Below are positions 39,495-47,188 of a stretch of 64,000 nt of DNA, one piece after another. A model generated the notes under the pieces. It ran no database searches. It was not told where the DNA came from and saw only the letters and a list, made by a program, of their open reading frames with translations. The translations under genes were made by a program, and so were the position numbers. The stretch comes from an uncultured Bacteroidales bacterium (lineage in GTDB: Bacteria; Bacteroidota; Bacteroidia; Bacteroidales; P3): the NCBI GenBank assembly GCA_900317955.1, contig ONIP01000002.1, positions 52,526-116,525 of the forward strand. The letters are read 5' to 3'. Positions within the stretch are counted from its first letter, which is position 1, and each line of letters begins with the position of its first letter.

Positions 39495-42362
39495 ATGAAA
39501 CGCACAGTATTATTATTTTTGATAGGGGCATTGGTTTCCGGAGTTGCGTGGGGACAGGCCGTGCCCTGCGGAGGATGGCACAATCCTACATCATTCAATG
39601 CCTCGAGTTCGAGTGCAGGGTCGTGGTCGGCCCGCGTGGGAGACCGTATTGTGGGGTCAGGCGGGAGCACGGGGACGAATGTGCTGAGTACGTGCAGTTA
39701 CCCAAACAAGACGGTAATCAAAGGCAATGCGAACATAACTTCGCCAGCCCTCTATTCCGGGGCTTGTACTTTTACAGACGGAACATGCGGCCACACCTTC
39801 TGGGATGCAAACGACCACCGTTTTCAAATCATAAACGCCACGAATCCTGGAGATGCGGGAGTAGATATTTTCACGATTAATGCAGCAGGGCAGGGCATGA
39901 ACCGTATACCTGACGGGCACACGTCGTGCATACGGCTTGGCGACATGCGCAGTACCGGTAAAGCATTAGGATCTTATAGTAATCCTACTGGAGCACTGTG
40001 TAACGACAAAGGGTCGGAGGCGTTGTTTTACACCATGATGGTGACGCCACAGAATGCACTGTTGTTTATCGACTACGCAATTGTTGCGAGGAAATACGAC
40101 CATTCGCCCGCCGAGGCAGGAGAATTTCTTATCAGAGTGTGCGGTAAAAATTCATCAACAAACCAATGGAACAATGCCCCATTGTCAGACAGTTTGTGGT
40201 ACAATGTGCCGGCGCCCCATTACTCAGGGGCGTTACCGGCTCCGTGGGTGGACGGCCGACCCGGCCCCGCAGCGGGAGGAACGACTTGCGGTTATTGCTA
40301 CAAACCGTGGACCCGAGTGGCCATAAGCCTGATGAACTATTTGTACGATTCGGTACGCGTGGAGGTGTACACGAGTGACTGTATATATGATGTAGACCCG
40401 ATTTATGCATACATAGCAGGCAGCTGCCAGCCGATGTTGATTACCGCATCGGGGTGCCCGCAGGGAATGTCGGACGCCATAGACACTTTGAAAGCCCCTG
40501 AAGGGTTGCTGACCTACAAGTGGTACGTGTCGGAGAACGGATACAGCGGCAGCACCGGCAGCTCGACAACAATGGAGAATGTGCCGTTCCGCGTGGTTCA
40601 GAACACGAGTACAAGCAATGTGTATGTTGCCCGTTTGAACGATTTTATCACAACGGTGAGCGATGCTTCTACCGAAGTATCGGTCGGTGACACTGTCGGA
40701 GTGCAGACCTATAAATGCGAAATGTTCTCAGCACTGGATCCTGAAAAACCGTTCAGGTCGATTCTGTATGCAACCGTGAGCAACATCAAGCCTGTGGTGA
40801 ATGCCGAGTTTGAGACGGAATGCGCCAAAGTGACGCGGACGGAGATGCATGCCCTGGGCAAAGTGCCTTACAAAGGGGCCAACGCACCAAAGATAAACCA
40901 TAGTTATACGCGTTGGGTTGTGCATGAAGGGAGCATGGCAGACACTCCTATTGACACCATAATGTACGGTGACACCGCCGTATACTACTCGACTGAAGCG
41001 GGAGACCACGCAGTGGTTTTGACCATGTACTTGGAGGACAGTGTCTGCAACACTTCGAAAGTGTTTCTGATTCATGTGGACACCCCCCCGGAGCCCCGGA
41101 TTGATATTTCGAAACGTACGCTTTGCGAGAATGAACAGACGACAATCACAGATTTGACCGAGCACGTGTCAATCCGGCAGTGGATTTTTGCCGATACGGT
41201 GATAGACAGCCGCAGAAGCGGGCTGGACGCCACAGTTTCGGTGACAAGAGACTTTACAGAATTCGAAAATCCGTTCATGCTGATAGTCAGTAACGCCGCC
41301 GATTGTTCGGACACGCTGTATGATACAATTTACTACTTCCACGACCCGGATGTTTATTTCAGCGAAGACACTGTGATATGCAATGGACACGAGTCGCATG
41401 TTAAGGTGACGACCCCGGTGCAAGGGTGCACTTTTGCATGGTACAGACACAAGAACAGGGAAGGGGAAACGCCGATATGCACAGGGGATGTGCTGTATGT
41501 GCGCCCGACAGCCCCGCGTACCAAATACTATCTGAAAATCACAGCGGAAGCAGGATGTGTGGCATGGGACAGTGTGACGCTCTCGCTGCTGTCGACAAGC
41601 ATTACCATGACGCCCAAACACGGCAAGCACTGCCCGAAAGACAGTGTTACGCTGGAGGGCAACGGAGCGTTGTGGTATGAGTGGTCGTCGTATCCGGCCG
41701 ACCCAGACCTGGAGAGTCAACAGCACAACCGCACTATTACGGTGTCGCCTCATGAGGACACACGCTACTATCTGGTGGGCTATGCTGCGGACAGTTGCGA
41801 TATTGCAGCCATCAATGTACTGGTGCAGGAGGTTCCTATTCCGATTCCAGACGTGGAGTACAACCCCGGTTTCATCGACACAGAGACTCCCGTCGTGAAT
41901 TTCACCGACCTGTCCAAATACCGCAGCCACACCAAATGGGAATTTGGCGACGGAGGCATTTCTACAGGGGAGCAGGTGACTCATTACTTCGACATTTATA
42001 CCGACAGCTGCAATTATGTCACCATGACAACGTACAACGAAATAGGATGTTCGGATGACACCTCTTTCTCCATTGTCATTGACACGTTCGGTTTTTATCC
42101 GCCCAATGTGTTCACGCCCAACAAGGCAGAGAACAACGTATTCAGTATAGCGAGCAAGAGCAAGATGGACGATTTCCATATCTATATCTTCAACCGTCAG
42201 GGAGCACTGGTGTACACCTCAGAGGACATCAATTTCAAATGGGACGGTACCCACAACGGACGTCCCTGCCCGCAAGGCTCGTACCCCTATGTGATTACCT
42301 ACACTCGTGCTGGAAGTGTGAGCATATACCGCATCAAGGGAACCGTGACGCTGCTACGCTAA
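39495..42362 (+). CDS. Large T9SS-exported protein with PKD-like and gliding-type C-terminal domains
   Basis: 955 residues with signal peptide MKRTVLLFLIGALVSGVAWG. The N-terminal 300 residues are Cys/Gly/Ser-rich and of unknown family; the middle contains several Ig-like or PKD-like segments (VARLNDFITTVSDAS; HTKWEFGDGGISTGEQVTHY, the canonical PKD block near 830). The last 90 residues (FYPPNVFTPNKAENNVF, IYIFNRQGALVY, KWDGTHNGRPCPQGSYPY, GTVTLLR) are the gliding-motility-type T9SS sorting domain, like the tail of the protein at 1972-4224. Likely a cell-surface adhesin or structural protein. It starts 131 bases after tgt and ends 29 bases before rdgB. Confidence 0.83.
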   Translation: MKRTVLLFLIGALVSGVAWGQAVPCGGWHNPTSFNASSSSAGSWSARVGDRIVGSGGSTGTNVLSTCSYPNKTVIKGNANITSPALYSGACTFTDGTCGHTFWDANDHRFQIINATNPGDAGVDIFTINAAGQGMNRIPDGHTSCIRLGDMRSTGKALGSYSNPTGALCNDKGSEALFYTMMVTPQNALLFIDYAIVARKYDHSPAEAGEFLIRVCGKNSSTNQWNNAPLSDSLWYNVPAPHYSGALPAPWVDGRPGPAAGGTTCGYCYKPWTRVAISLMNYLYDSVRVEVYTSDCIYDVDPIYAYIAGSCQPMLITASGCPQGMSDAIDTLKAPEGLLTYKWYVSENGYSGSTGSSTTMENVPFRVVQNTSTSNVYVARLNDFITTVSDASTEVSVGDTVGVQTYKCEMFSALDPEKPFRSILYATVSNIKPVVNAEFETECAKVTRTEMHALGKVPYKGANAPKINHSYTRWVVHEGSMADTPIDTIMYGDTAVYYSTEAGDHAVVLTMYLEDSVCNTSKVFLIHVDTPPEPRIDISKRTLCENEQTTITDLTEHVSIRQWIFADTVIDSRRSGLDATVSVTRDFTEFENPFMLIVSNAADCSDTLYDTIYYFHDPDVYFSEDTVICNGHESHVKVTTPVQGCTFAWYRHKNREGETPICTGDVLYVRPTAPRTKYYLKITAEAGCVAWDSVTLSLLSTSITMTPKHGKHCPKDSVTLEGNGALWYEWSSYPADPDLESQQHNRTITVSPHEDTRYYLVGYAADSCDIAAINVLVQEVPIPIPDVEYNPGFIDTETPVVNFTDLSKYRSHTKWEFGDGGISTGEQVTHYFDIYTDSCNYVTMTTYNEIGCSDDTSFSIVIDTFGFYPPNVFTPNKAENNVFSIASKSKMDDFHIYIFNRQGALVYTSEDINFKWDGTHNGRPCPQGSYPYVITYTRAGSVSIYRIKGTVTLLR

Positions 42363-42391
42363 AAGAAACTACATAAAACGACACATTCTGA

Positions 42392-42970
42392 ATGAAAGAA
42401 CTAATTTTTGCCACCAACAACAAACATAAACTTGAAGAGGTAAGAAACCTTTTACTCGGCAAGGCCCATATAGTGAGCCTTGCCGAGGCTGGTCTTGAGG
42501 GAGAGATTCCGGAGACTGCCGACACGCTGCAAGGCAACGCCTTGCAGAAAGCCCAATGGGTATGGGAGCGGAGCGGCAAAGACTGTTTTGCCGACGACAC
42601 CGGGTTGGAAGTGGATGCACTGGGGGGCGCACCGGGAGTGTACAGTGCCCGTTATGCGGGTGAGCACTGTTCGTTTGACGACAATATCGACAAGCTGCTC
42701 GCAGCCCTCGAGGGCAACACCAACCGCAAAGCTGCTTTCCGTACCGTGATATGCCTAATTGAAGAAGGAAAGCCGAAGTATTTTGAAGGGAAGGTGGAAG
42801 GCTGCATCTTGACAGAACGCTATGGCAAAGGAGGGTTCGGATACGACCCAGTTTTCATGCCTAACCGTTTTGCCGTGAGCTTTGCAGAGATGCCCCTTGA
42901 CGTGAAGAACCAAATAAGCCACCGCGGTCTTGCCGTGAAGAAACTGGTGGAATATCTCACCCAGCGATAA
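42392..42970 (+). CDS. rdgB: XTP/dITP diphosphatase (RdgB/HAM1)
   Basis: 192 residues. The substrate loop NNKHKLEEVRNLL near the N-terminus, the metal and base-binding block FADDTGLEVDALGGAPGVYSARYAG, and the late GGFGYDPVF are all family signatures. It hydrolyses non-canonical purine triphosphates (ITP, dITP, XTP) to keep them out of DNA and RNA. It opens a small plus-strand cluster of nucleotide-related genes, with the BFN-type gene 10 bases downstream and punA overlapping that. Confidence 0.94.
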   Translation: MKELIFATNNKHKLEEVRNLLLGKAHIVSLAEAGLEGEIPETADTLQGNALQKAQWVWERSGKDCFADDTGLEVDALGGAPGVYSARYAGEHCSFDDNIDKLLAALEGNTNRKAAFRTVICLIEEGKPKYFEGKVEGCILTERYGKGGFGYDPVFMPNRFAVSFAEMPLDVKNQISHRGLAVKKLVEYLTQR

Positions 42971-42980
42971 ACCTTCAACA

Positions 42981-43607
42981 ATGGAAAGAGACAACAGCTA
43001 TACAGAAGTTTACCCGCTGGAATTGTCGCAATCCATGTGGGGGAACAGCATCGAGGAAAGCCCGACGATAGGGGGACAAAGCAGCGCATATATTTTGGTT
43101 CTTTATGCCCCCAGCACCGGCAAGCAGGTACCAGTGATAATCGGCGAGGCCGAAGCGCAGGCCATCGTTATGGCCATAGAGGGACGCAAAGCCTTGCGTC
43201 CATTGACTCACAACCTCATAAGTAACATAATGGAGGAATTTATGCTGGAGTTGAAAGAGGTGACGATAGACCGTTTCTTTGAAGGAATTTTCTATTCCAC
43301 ACTTCATATCAGCGACGGCTTTACTCAGAAACAGATTGACAGCCGAACCTCGGATGCTGTCGTGATGGCACTGCACCACCACTGCCCTATCTGGATACAC
43401 AAGCAGGTGTTGGAGGAGACAAGCATGGAACCAGGAGCGTTGACCGACAACCTGCCCAAAAACAAAGATACTTTCACCCACGACGGAGAGTCGCTGCAAC
43501 AACTGGAACAGTTGCTTCATGAATGTGAAGAACGTGAAGACTATGAGCAAGCGGCAATCATCATGGAAAAAATCAACCGCCTAAAAGGAAAGGGAGAACA
43601 GAAATGA
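42981..43607 (+). CDS. Bifunctional nuclease (BFN/DUF151) family protein with UVR motif
   Basis: 208 residues. The DUF151 domain covers about 10-150: AYILVLYAPSTGKQVPVIIGEAEAQAI, RPLTHNLISNIMEEF, IDSRTSDAVVMALHHHCPIW. A C-terminal UvrB/UvrC-type helical hairpin follows (LLHECEEREDYEQAAIIMEKINRL). Plant members were reported to cut DNA and RNA; the bacterial role is not settled, so the name is by family. The stop codon overlaps the punA start by four bases, so the two products are made together. Confidence 0.88.
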   Translation: MERDNSYTEVYPLELSQSMWGNSIEESPTIGGQSSAYILVLYAPSTGKQVPVIIGEAEAQAIVMAIEGRKALRPLTHNLISNIMEEFMLELKEVTIDRFFEGIFYSTLHISDGFTQKQIDSRTSDAVVMALHHHCPIWIHKQVLEETSMEPGALTDNLPKNKDTFTHDGESLQQLEQLLHECEEREDYEQAAIIMEKINRLKGKGEQK

Positions 43608-44422
43608 CTATAGATAGAATTGACGAAAGTGCTCAGTTTGTGAGTGCTTTTTTCGAAGACGAAATGCCAAAGACCGCCATTATTCTCGGCAGTGGACTGA
43701 GTGCGCTGGCAGACCAAATAGAAGACCGTATTGCTATTCCATACAGCCGTATTCCCCATTTTGCACAATCCACGGCCGAAGGACACAAGAGCAACCTTAT
43801 TATCGGCAAACTTGGAGGCAAGGCCGTTATTGCCATGCAAGGCCGCTTTCACTACTACGAAGGCTACAGCATGGACCAAGTAACGCTGCCAGTGCGCATG
43901 ATGGCACGCATGGGAGTAAAATACCTCTTTGTAAGCAACGCCGCTGGTGCTGTGAATCCAGACTTCAAGGTGGGCGACATGATGGTTATCACCGACCACA
44001 TCAACCTAATGCCCAACCCGCTGATTGGCCCTAACATGAAAGAATTCGGGCCGAGATTTCCAGACATGACCACAGCCTACAGCCCCCGTTTACGCCGAAT
44101 AGCACAAACAGAAGCCGACAAACTGGGGATAACACTTCGGCAAGGAGTGTATGTGGCCGGTACAGGTCCAACCTACGAAACCCCTGCCGAATACCGCATG
44201 TACAGAATCTTAGGGGGCGATGCCGCAGGAATGTCGACAGTTCCTGAGGTTATTGTTGCACGGCACTGCAGTATGGAAGTTTTTGGCATGAGTATAATTA
44301 CCAACCAGAGCAACGAATTGGACGAAAATACCTTCAACGACAGCAGCGACGTTGTAATCCAAGCCAATCACGCCACAGAAAAAATGACATCACTATTCCG
44401 CTCCATCATCTCAAATCTTTAA
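43604..44422 (+). CDS. punA: Purine nucleoside phosphorylase
   Basis: 272 residues, trimeric PNP type. Phosphate-binding ILGSGLSALADQI near 27, the GRFHYYEGY block with the catalytic His, FVSNAAGAVN and the purine-binding region TYETPAEYRMYRILGGDAAGMSTVPEVIVA followed by ITNQSN. It cleaves inosine and guanosine with phosphate, in purine salvage. The ATG overlaps the stop of the BFN-type gene. The following HAD phosphatase starts 3 bases after its stop, so the cluster rdgB to HAD is one operon. Confidence 0.94.
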   Translation: MTIDRIDESAQFVSAFFEDEMPKTAIILGSGLSALADQIEDRIAIPYSRIPHFAQSTAEGHKSNLIIGKLGGKAVIAMQGRFHYYEGYSMDQVTLPVRMMARMGVKYLFVSNAAGAVNPDFKVGDMMVITDHINLMPNPLIGPNMKEFGPRFPDMTTAYSPRLRRIAQTEADKLGITLRQGVYVAGTGPTYETPAEYRMYRILGGDAAGMSTVPEVIVARHCSMEVFGMSIITNQSNELDENTFNDSSDVVIQANHATEKMTSLFRSIISNL

Positions 44423-44425
44423 GCT

Positions 44426-45196
44426 ATGATTAAAGCCGCTTTCTTCGATATTGACGGCACCCTGCTAAGTTTCACTACCCACAAAGTTTCTCAAGGCACC
44501 ATACGTGCCTTCGACGCACTCCATAAAAAGGGGATTCACACTTTCATCTCCTCGGGGCGTCCAATGGTACTCATACCCCAGATGCCCGTCTCGTTCGACG
44601 GATACGCCACGATGAATGGGGGCTACTGTTTTGTCGGTGACAAGGTGCTGCTGCGAAGTCCCATCCCACAAGAGGAGACAGACCGCTGGCTTCAATACGC
44701 TGACAAAGAGAATCTTTGCACTATGATTTTCACCGAACACGAGATGTTCGTCAATACGCATTCCAACCCAGTGGCCAATTCCATCCGCGACCAACTGGAG
44801 TTCCAAATGCCTCCGTTGCTCCCTACCAAGCAGATGATCGGCCGCGAGACCTATCAAATCATAGCCATCATGCCTGCCGACCGCGACAAAACAGTTACCG
44901 ACATGCTGCCACACTGCCGCCTACCTCGCTGGCACCCACAGTTCAGCGACCTCGTTAACGCAAACAACAGCAAAGCCTCCGGCATTGAAAGCATATTGCG
45001 CCATTTCGGTATCAAAAAAGAAGAATGTATCGCTTTCGGGGACGGTGGCAACGACATTGAGATGTTGGAATACTGCGGTATCGGAGTGGCAATGGGCAAC
45101 GCCGATGACAGCGTAAAGGCACATGCCGACTACGTTACCACCTCGGTAGATAAGGAAGGCATAGAGCATGCCCTCTTGTCATTACATATTATTTGA
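44426..45196 (+). CDS. HAD-superfamily (Cof-type) phosphatase
   Basis: 256 residues. Motif I is FFDIDGTLL (nucleophile Asp and DxDGT), motif II ISSGRP, and motif IV GDGGNDIEMLEYCGIGVAMGN. A large IIB-type cap (about 85-185) lies between motif II and motif III. Cof-type enzymes dephosphorylate small metabolites such as sugar phosphates, pyridoxal phosphate or flavin nucleotides; the substrate cannot be told from sequence. It is the last gene of the rdgB-punA operon and is convergent with the fucosidase gene, with a short hairpin in between. Confidence 0.9.
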   Translation: MIKAAFFDIDGTLLSFTTHKVSQGTIRAFDALHKKGIHTFISSGRPMVLIPQMPVSFDGYATMNGGYCFVGDKVLLRSPIPQEETDRWLQYADKENLCTMIFTEHEMFVNTHSNPVANSIRDQLEFQMPPLLPTKQMIGRETYQIIAIMPADRDKTVTDMLPHCRLPRWHPQFSDLVNANNSKASGIESILRHFGIKKEECIAFGDGGNDIEMLEYCGIGVAMGNADDSVKAHADYVTTSVDKEGIEHALLSLHII

Positions 45197-45211
45197 CGGA
45201 ACGAAACAAAC

Positions 45212-45236
45212 GATTCCTTCCAACTTAAAAGGAATC
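45212..45236. terminator. Short hairpin between convergent HAD and fucosidase genes
   Basis: GATTCCTT/AAGGAATC (8 bp) with a 9-base loop. On the minus strand it is followed by TTTGTTTC, a weak U-run. Its right arm touches the fucosidase stop codon. Could terminate both genes inefficiently. Confidence 0.4.
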
Positions 45237-46668
45237 AATCCCCGTACTTGGTGATACGGAAAACCCAAGCGCCTTTCGTTTTGCTCAAATCCTCAACTGT
45301 CAGATTGTTAAGCCTAATATAAATGCTTCCTGCAAAGTAGTAATGTATTATCGGCTTGTCGCAACCAAGCAGTTTGATTTGAGAAAGGATATTGGGACGA
45401 GGCATGTTTTTCAGGATTAGCAGTTTGCTGTCGAGATGGGTGACAATTGCATACAGGTTGCCACCTTGCTTTGTGTAATAAACCGTACTGTCCATCTCAC
45501 ACATCTTGCGATAAGGACGCGACCCATAGATGGCTTCTCCGTTCACTTTTAACCAGTTGCCTAAATCAAGCAAACGTTCCTGCTGCAACATAGGGATAGT
45601 GCCGTCGGCATCGGGTCCCACATTCAATGTCAATCCGCCTCCGGCAGCAACCAATTTCACAAAATGGCGTATCAAAGAGTCACTTGTCAAGTAGTTCTCA
45701 AGGGGTTCATTCCGGTTATAGCCGAAAGAACGGCCTATCCCGCGGCATTCTGCCCACGGTCGCACGGTATCGTTGATTGCGCCTTTATACTCAGGAGTTT
45801 TGAAACCGTGCTGGGTTCCACTGCCCCAACGGTCGTTGACTATAGCCTCCGGTCCTACAGTATTATAATACCAAGCTATCAACTCCTTGGCCTTGAACTG
45901 CTCAGCACTGTTCTGCCATTCTCCGTCGGTAAATACCAAGCTGGGCTTATATTTTCCCACCAACTCTTTAAACTGAGGCACCATATAATGGTCAACATAC
46001 TCGCCTATTGCGCTGTCCGGATCCTGCATCCATACATGCAAACTGTTTGTCCATTCGGTAAGGGAATAATAAAAACCCATCTTCAAACCGGCCTTGCGCA
46101 CTGACTCTGTCAACTGCCCTACAATATCACGGTGCGGCCCCGTCACCACGCTGTTCCAACTGGGCTGATACCTACTTCTCCAAAGGCAATAACCGTCGTG
46201 ATGCTTGGTTACCAGCACCACATATTTAGCCCCTGCCCTTGAAAACAAATCCGCCCACTGGTCTGGATTCCAATGTTCGGCATGCCATGTCTGTGCATAT
46301 AAAGTATATAAATCCGTCGGCTTGGGGCGTTGCTTCACGGCATCGCTGTTGCTCAGCCGCCCACTCCACTGGTCTCCCAACATGTAGCCCCATCTGCGGT
46401 TAAAATCTTCCATTTCCCTCACCCTCACAGTGTCCCCTGTCATCAACCCGCGGTAAAACCACTCTGCATAACCATCCGGTGCCGACCATGCAGGAACAGA
46501 ATATAGTCCCCAGTGCACGAATATACCCAGCTTGGCATCCCTGAACCAATCAGGATAACCACGCTGGTTTATTGACTCCCACGTGGGCTGTACCTCCTGC
46601 GAAACAACAGGTTCACAGCACAAACAACCCACCAGCAACACAGCGATTATATATTTATATTTACACAT
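45235..46668 (-). CDS. GH29 alpha-L-fucosidase, lipoprotein
   Basis: 477 residues from the ATG at 46668; the longer open frame upstream crosses the promoter and was rejected. A lipoprotein signal ends at LLVGC (Cys15). The GH29 catalytic domain follows, with WFRDAKLGIFVHWGLYSVPAW, the hallmark TKHHDGYCLW (154-163) and the nucleophile Asp248 in SLVFTDGEW. GH29 enzymes remove alpha-linked fucose from host glycans such as mucin, or from plant xyloglucan. The lipid anchor suggests periplasmic or surface location. It is a single gene, transcribed from a promoter inside a perfect palindrome shared with the GroES-like gene. No SusCD pair is nearby, so it is not part of a classical polysaccharide utilisation locus. 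Confidence 0.92.
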   Translation of the reverse strand: MCKYKYIIAVLLVGCLCCEPVVSQEVQPTWESINQRGYPDWFRDAKLGIFVHWGLYSVPAWSAPDGYAEWFYRGLMTGDTVRVREMEDFNRRWGYMLGDQWSGRLSNSDAVKQRPKPTDLYTLYAQTWHAEHWNPDQWADLFSRAGAKYVVLVTKHHDGYCLWRSRYQPSWNSVVTGPHRDIVGQLTESVRKAGLKMGFYYSLTEWTNSLHVWMQDPDSAIGEYVDHYMVPQFKELVGKYKPSLVFTDGEWQNSAEQFKAKELIAWYYNTVGPEAIVNDRWGSGTQHGFKTPEYKGAINDTVRPWAECRGIGRSFGYNRNEPLENYLTSDSLIRHFVKLVAAGGGLTLNVGPDADGTIPMLQQERLLDLGNWLKVNGEAIYGSRPYRKMCEMDSTVYYTKQGGNLYAIVTHLDSKLLILKNMPRPNILSQIKLLGCDKPIIHYYFAGSIYIRLNNLTVEDLSKTKGAWVFRITKYGD

Positions 46669-46720
46669 AATAGCAACGTTTTCAATACACAATAGTTCAT
46701 GGCCCGAAGCCACATTAAAA

Positions 46721-46770
46721 TGCAAAGTTACGAAAAAAATATGGATTCCGATTTTTTTCGTAACTTTGCA
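46721..46770. promoter_or_regulatory. Perfect palindrome carrying two divergent -7 promoters
   Basis: Arms 46721-46740 and 46751-46770 are exact 20-base inverted repeats around the 10-base spacer atggattccg. Each arm contains a TAACTTTG element: on the minus strand at 46723-46730, reading towards the fucosidase gene (start 55 bases away), and on the plus strand at 46761-46768, reading towards the GroES-like gene (start 19 bases away). The two promoters are therefore identical in the arm sequence and would be controlled together. Confidence 0.7.
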
Positions 46771-46786
46771 AATCCAATTTATATAT

Positions 46787-47143
46787 ATGACAACCAACAT
46801 TGATAAAATCATCGTAGTGGGAGACAGGGTTTTAATCAAACCCAACGACTCCGCAGACCGCACAAAAAGCGGACTCTATCTCCCCGCCGGATACCAAGAC
46901 AAAGAAAAAATCCAGTCAGGCTATATCCTCAAATGCGGCCCAGGCTATCCCCTACCCTCTCTCGACGAAGGCGAATCTTGGAACCGCTCCAACAACGACG
47001 CCCATTATATGCCCCTGCAGGTCAAACCCGGCGACCTCGCCCTTTTCCTCCAAAAGAACGCCATCGAAATCAAATACAACAACGAAAAATACTTCATCGT
47101 CCCCCAAAACGCCATCCTCCTTGTTGAACGGGACGATTTCTAA
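46787..47143 (+). CDS. GroES-like co-chaperonin family protein
   Basis: 118 residues from the ATG at 46787; an open frame extends upstream but crosses the promoter. DKIIVVGDRVLIKPNDSADRTKSGLYLPAG resembles the start of the Cpn10 fold, and the end (YNNEKYFIVPQNAILLVERDD) resembles its closing strands, but a 25-residue insertion (YPLPSLDEGESWNRSNNDAHYM) replaces the normal mobile-loop spacing. Bacteroidota carry such GroES relatives besides the true GroES, and their function is not established. No groEL gene is adjacent; alaS follows 45 bases downstream. Confidence 0.75.
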   Translation: MTTNIDKIIVVGDRVLIKPNDSADRTKSGLYLPAGYQDKEKIQSGYILKCGPGYPLPSLDEGESWNRSNNDAHYMPLQVKPGDLALFLQKNAIEIKYNNEKYFIVPQNAILLVERDDF

Positions 47144-47188
47144 ATAAAACAACCCTTAGTTTAAATCCGCATCAATTATTATAATACA

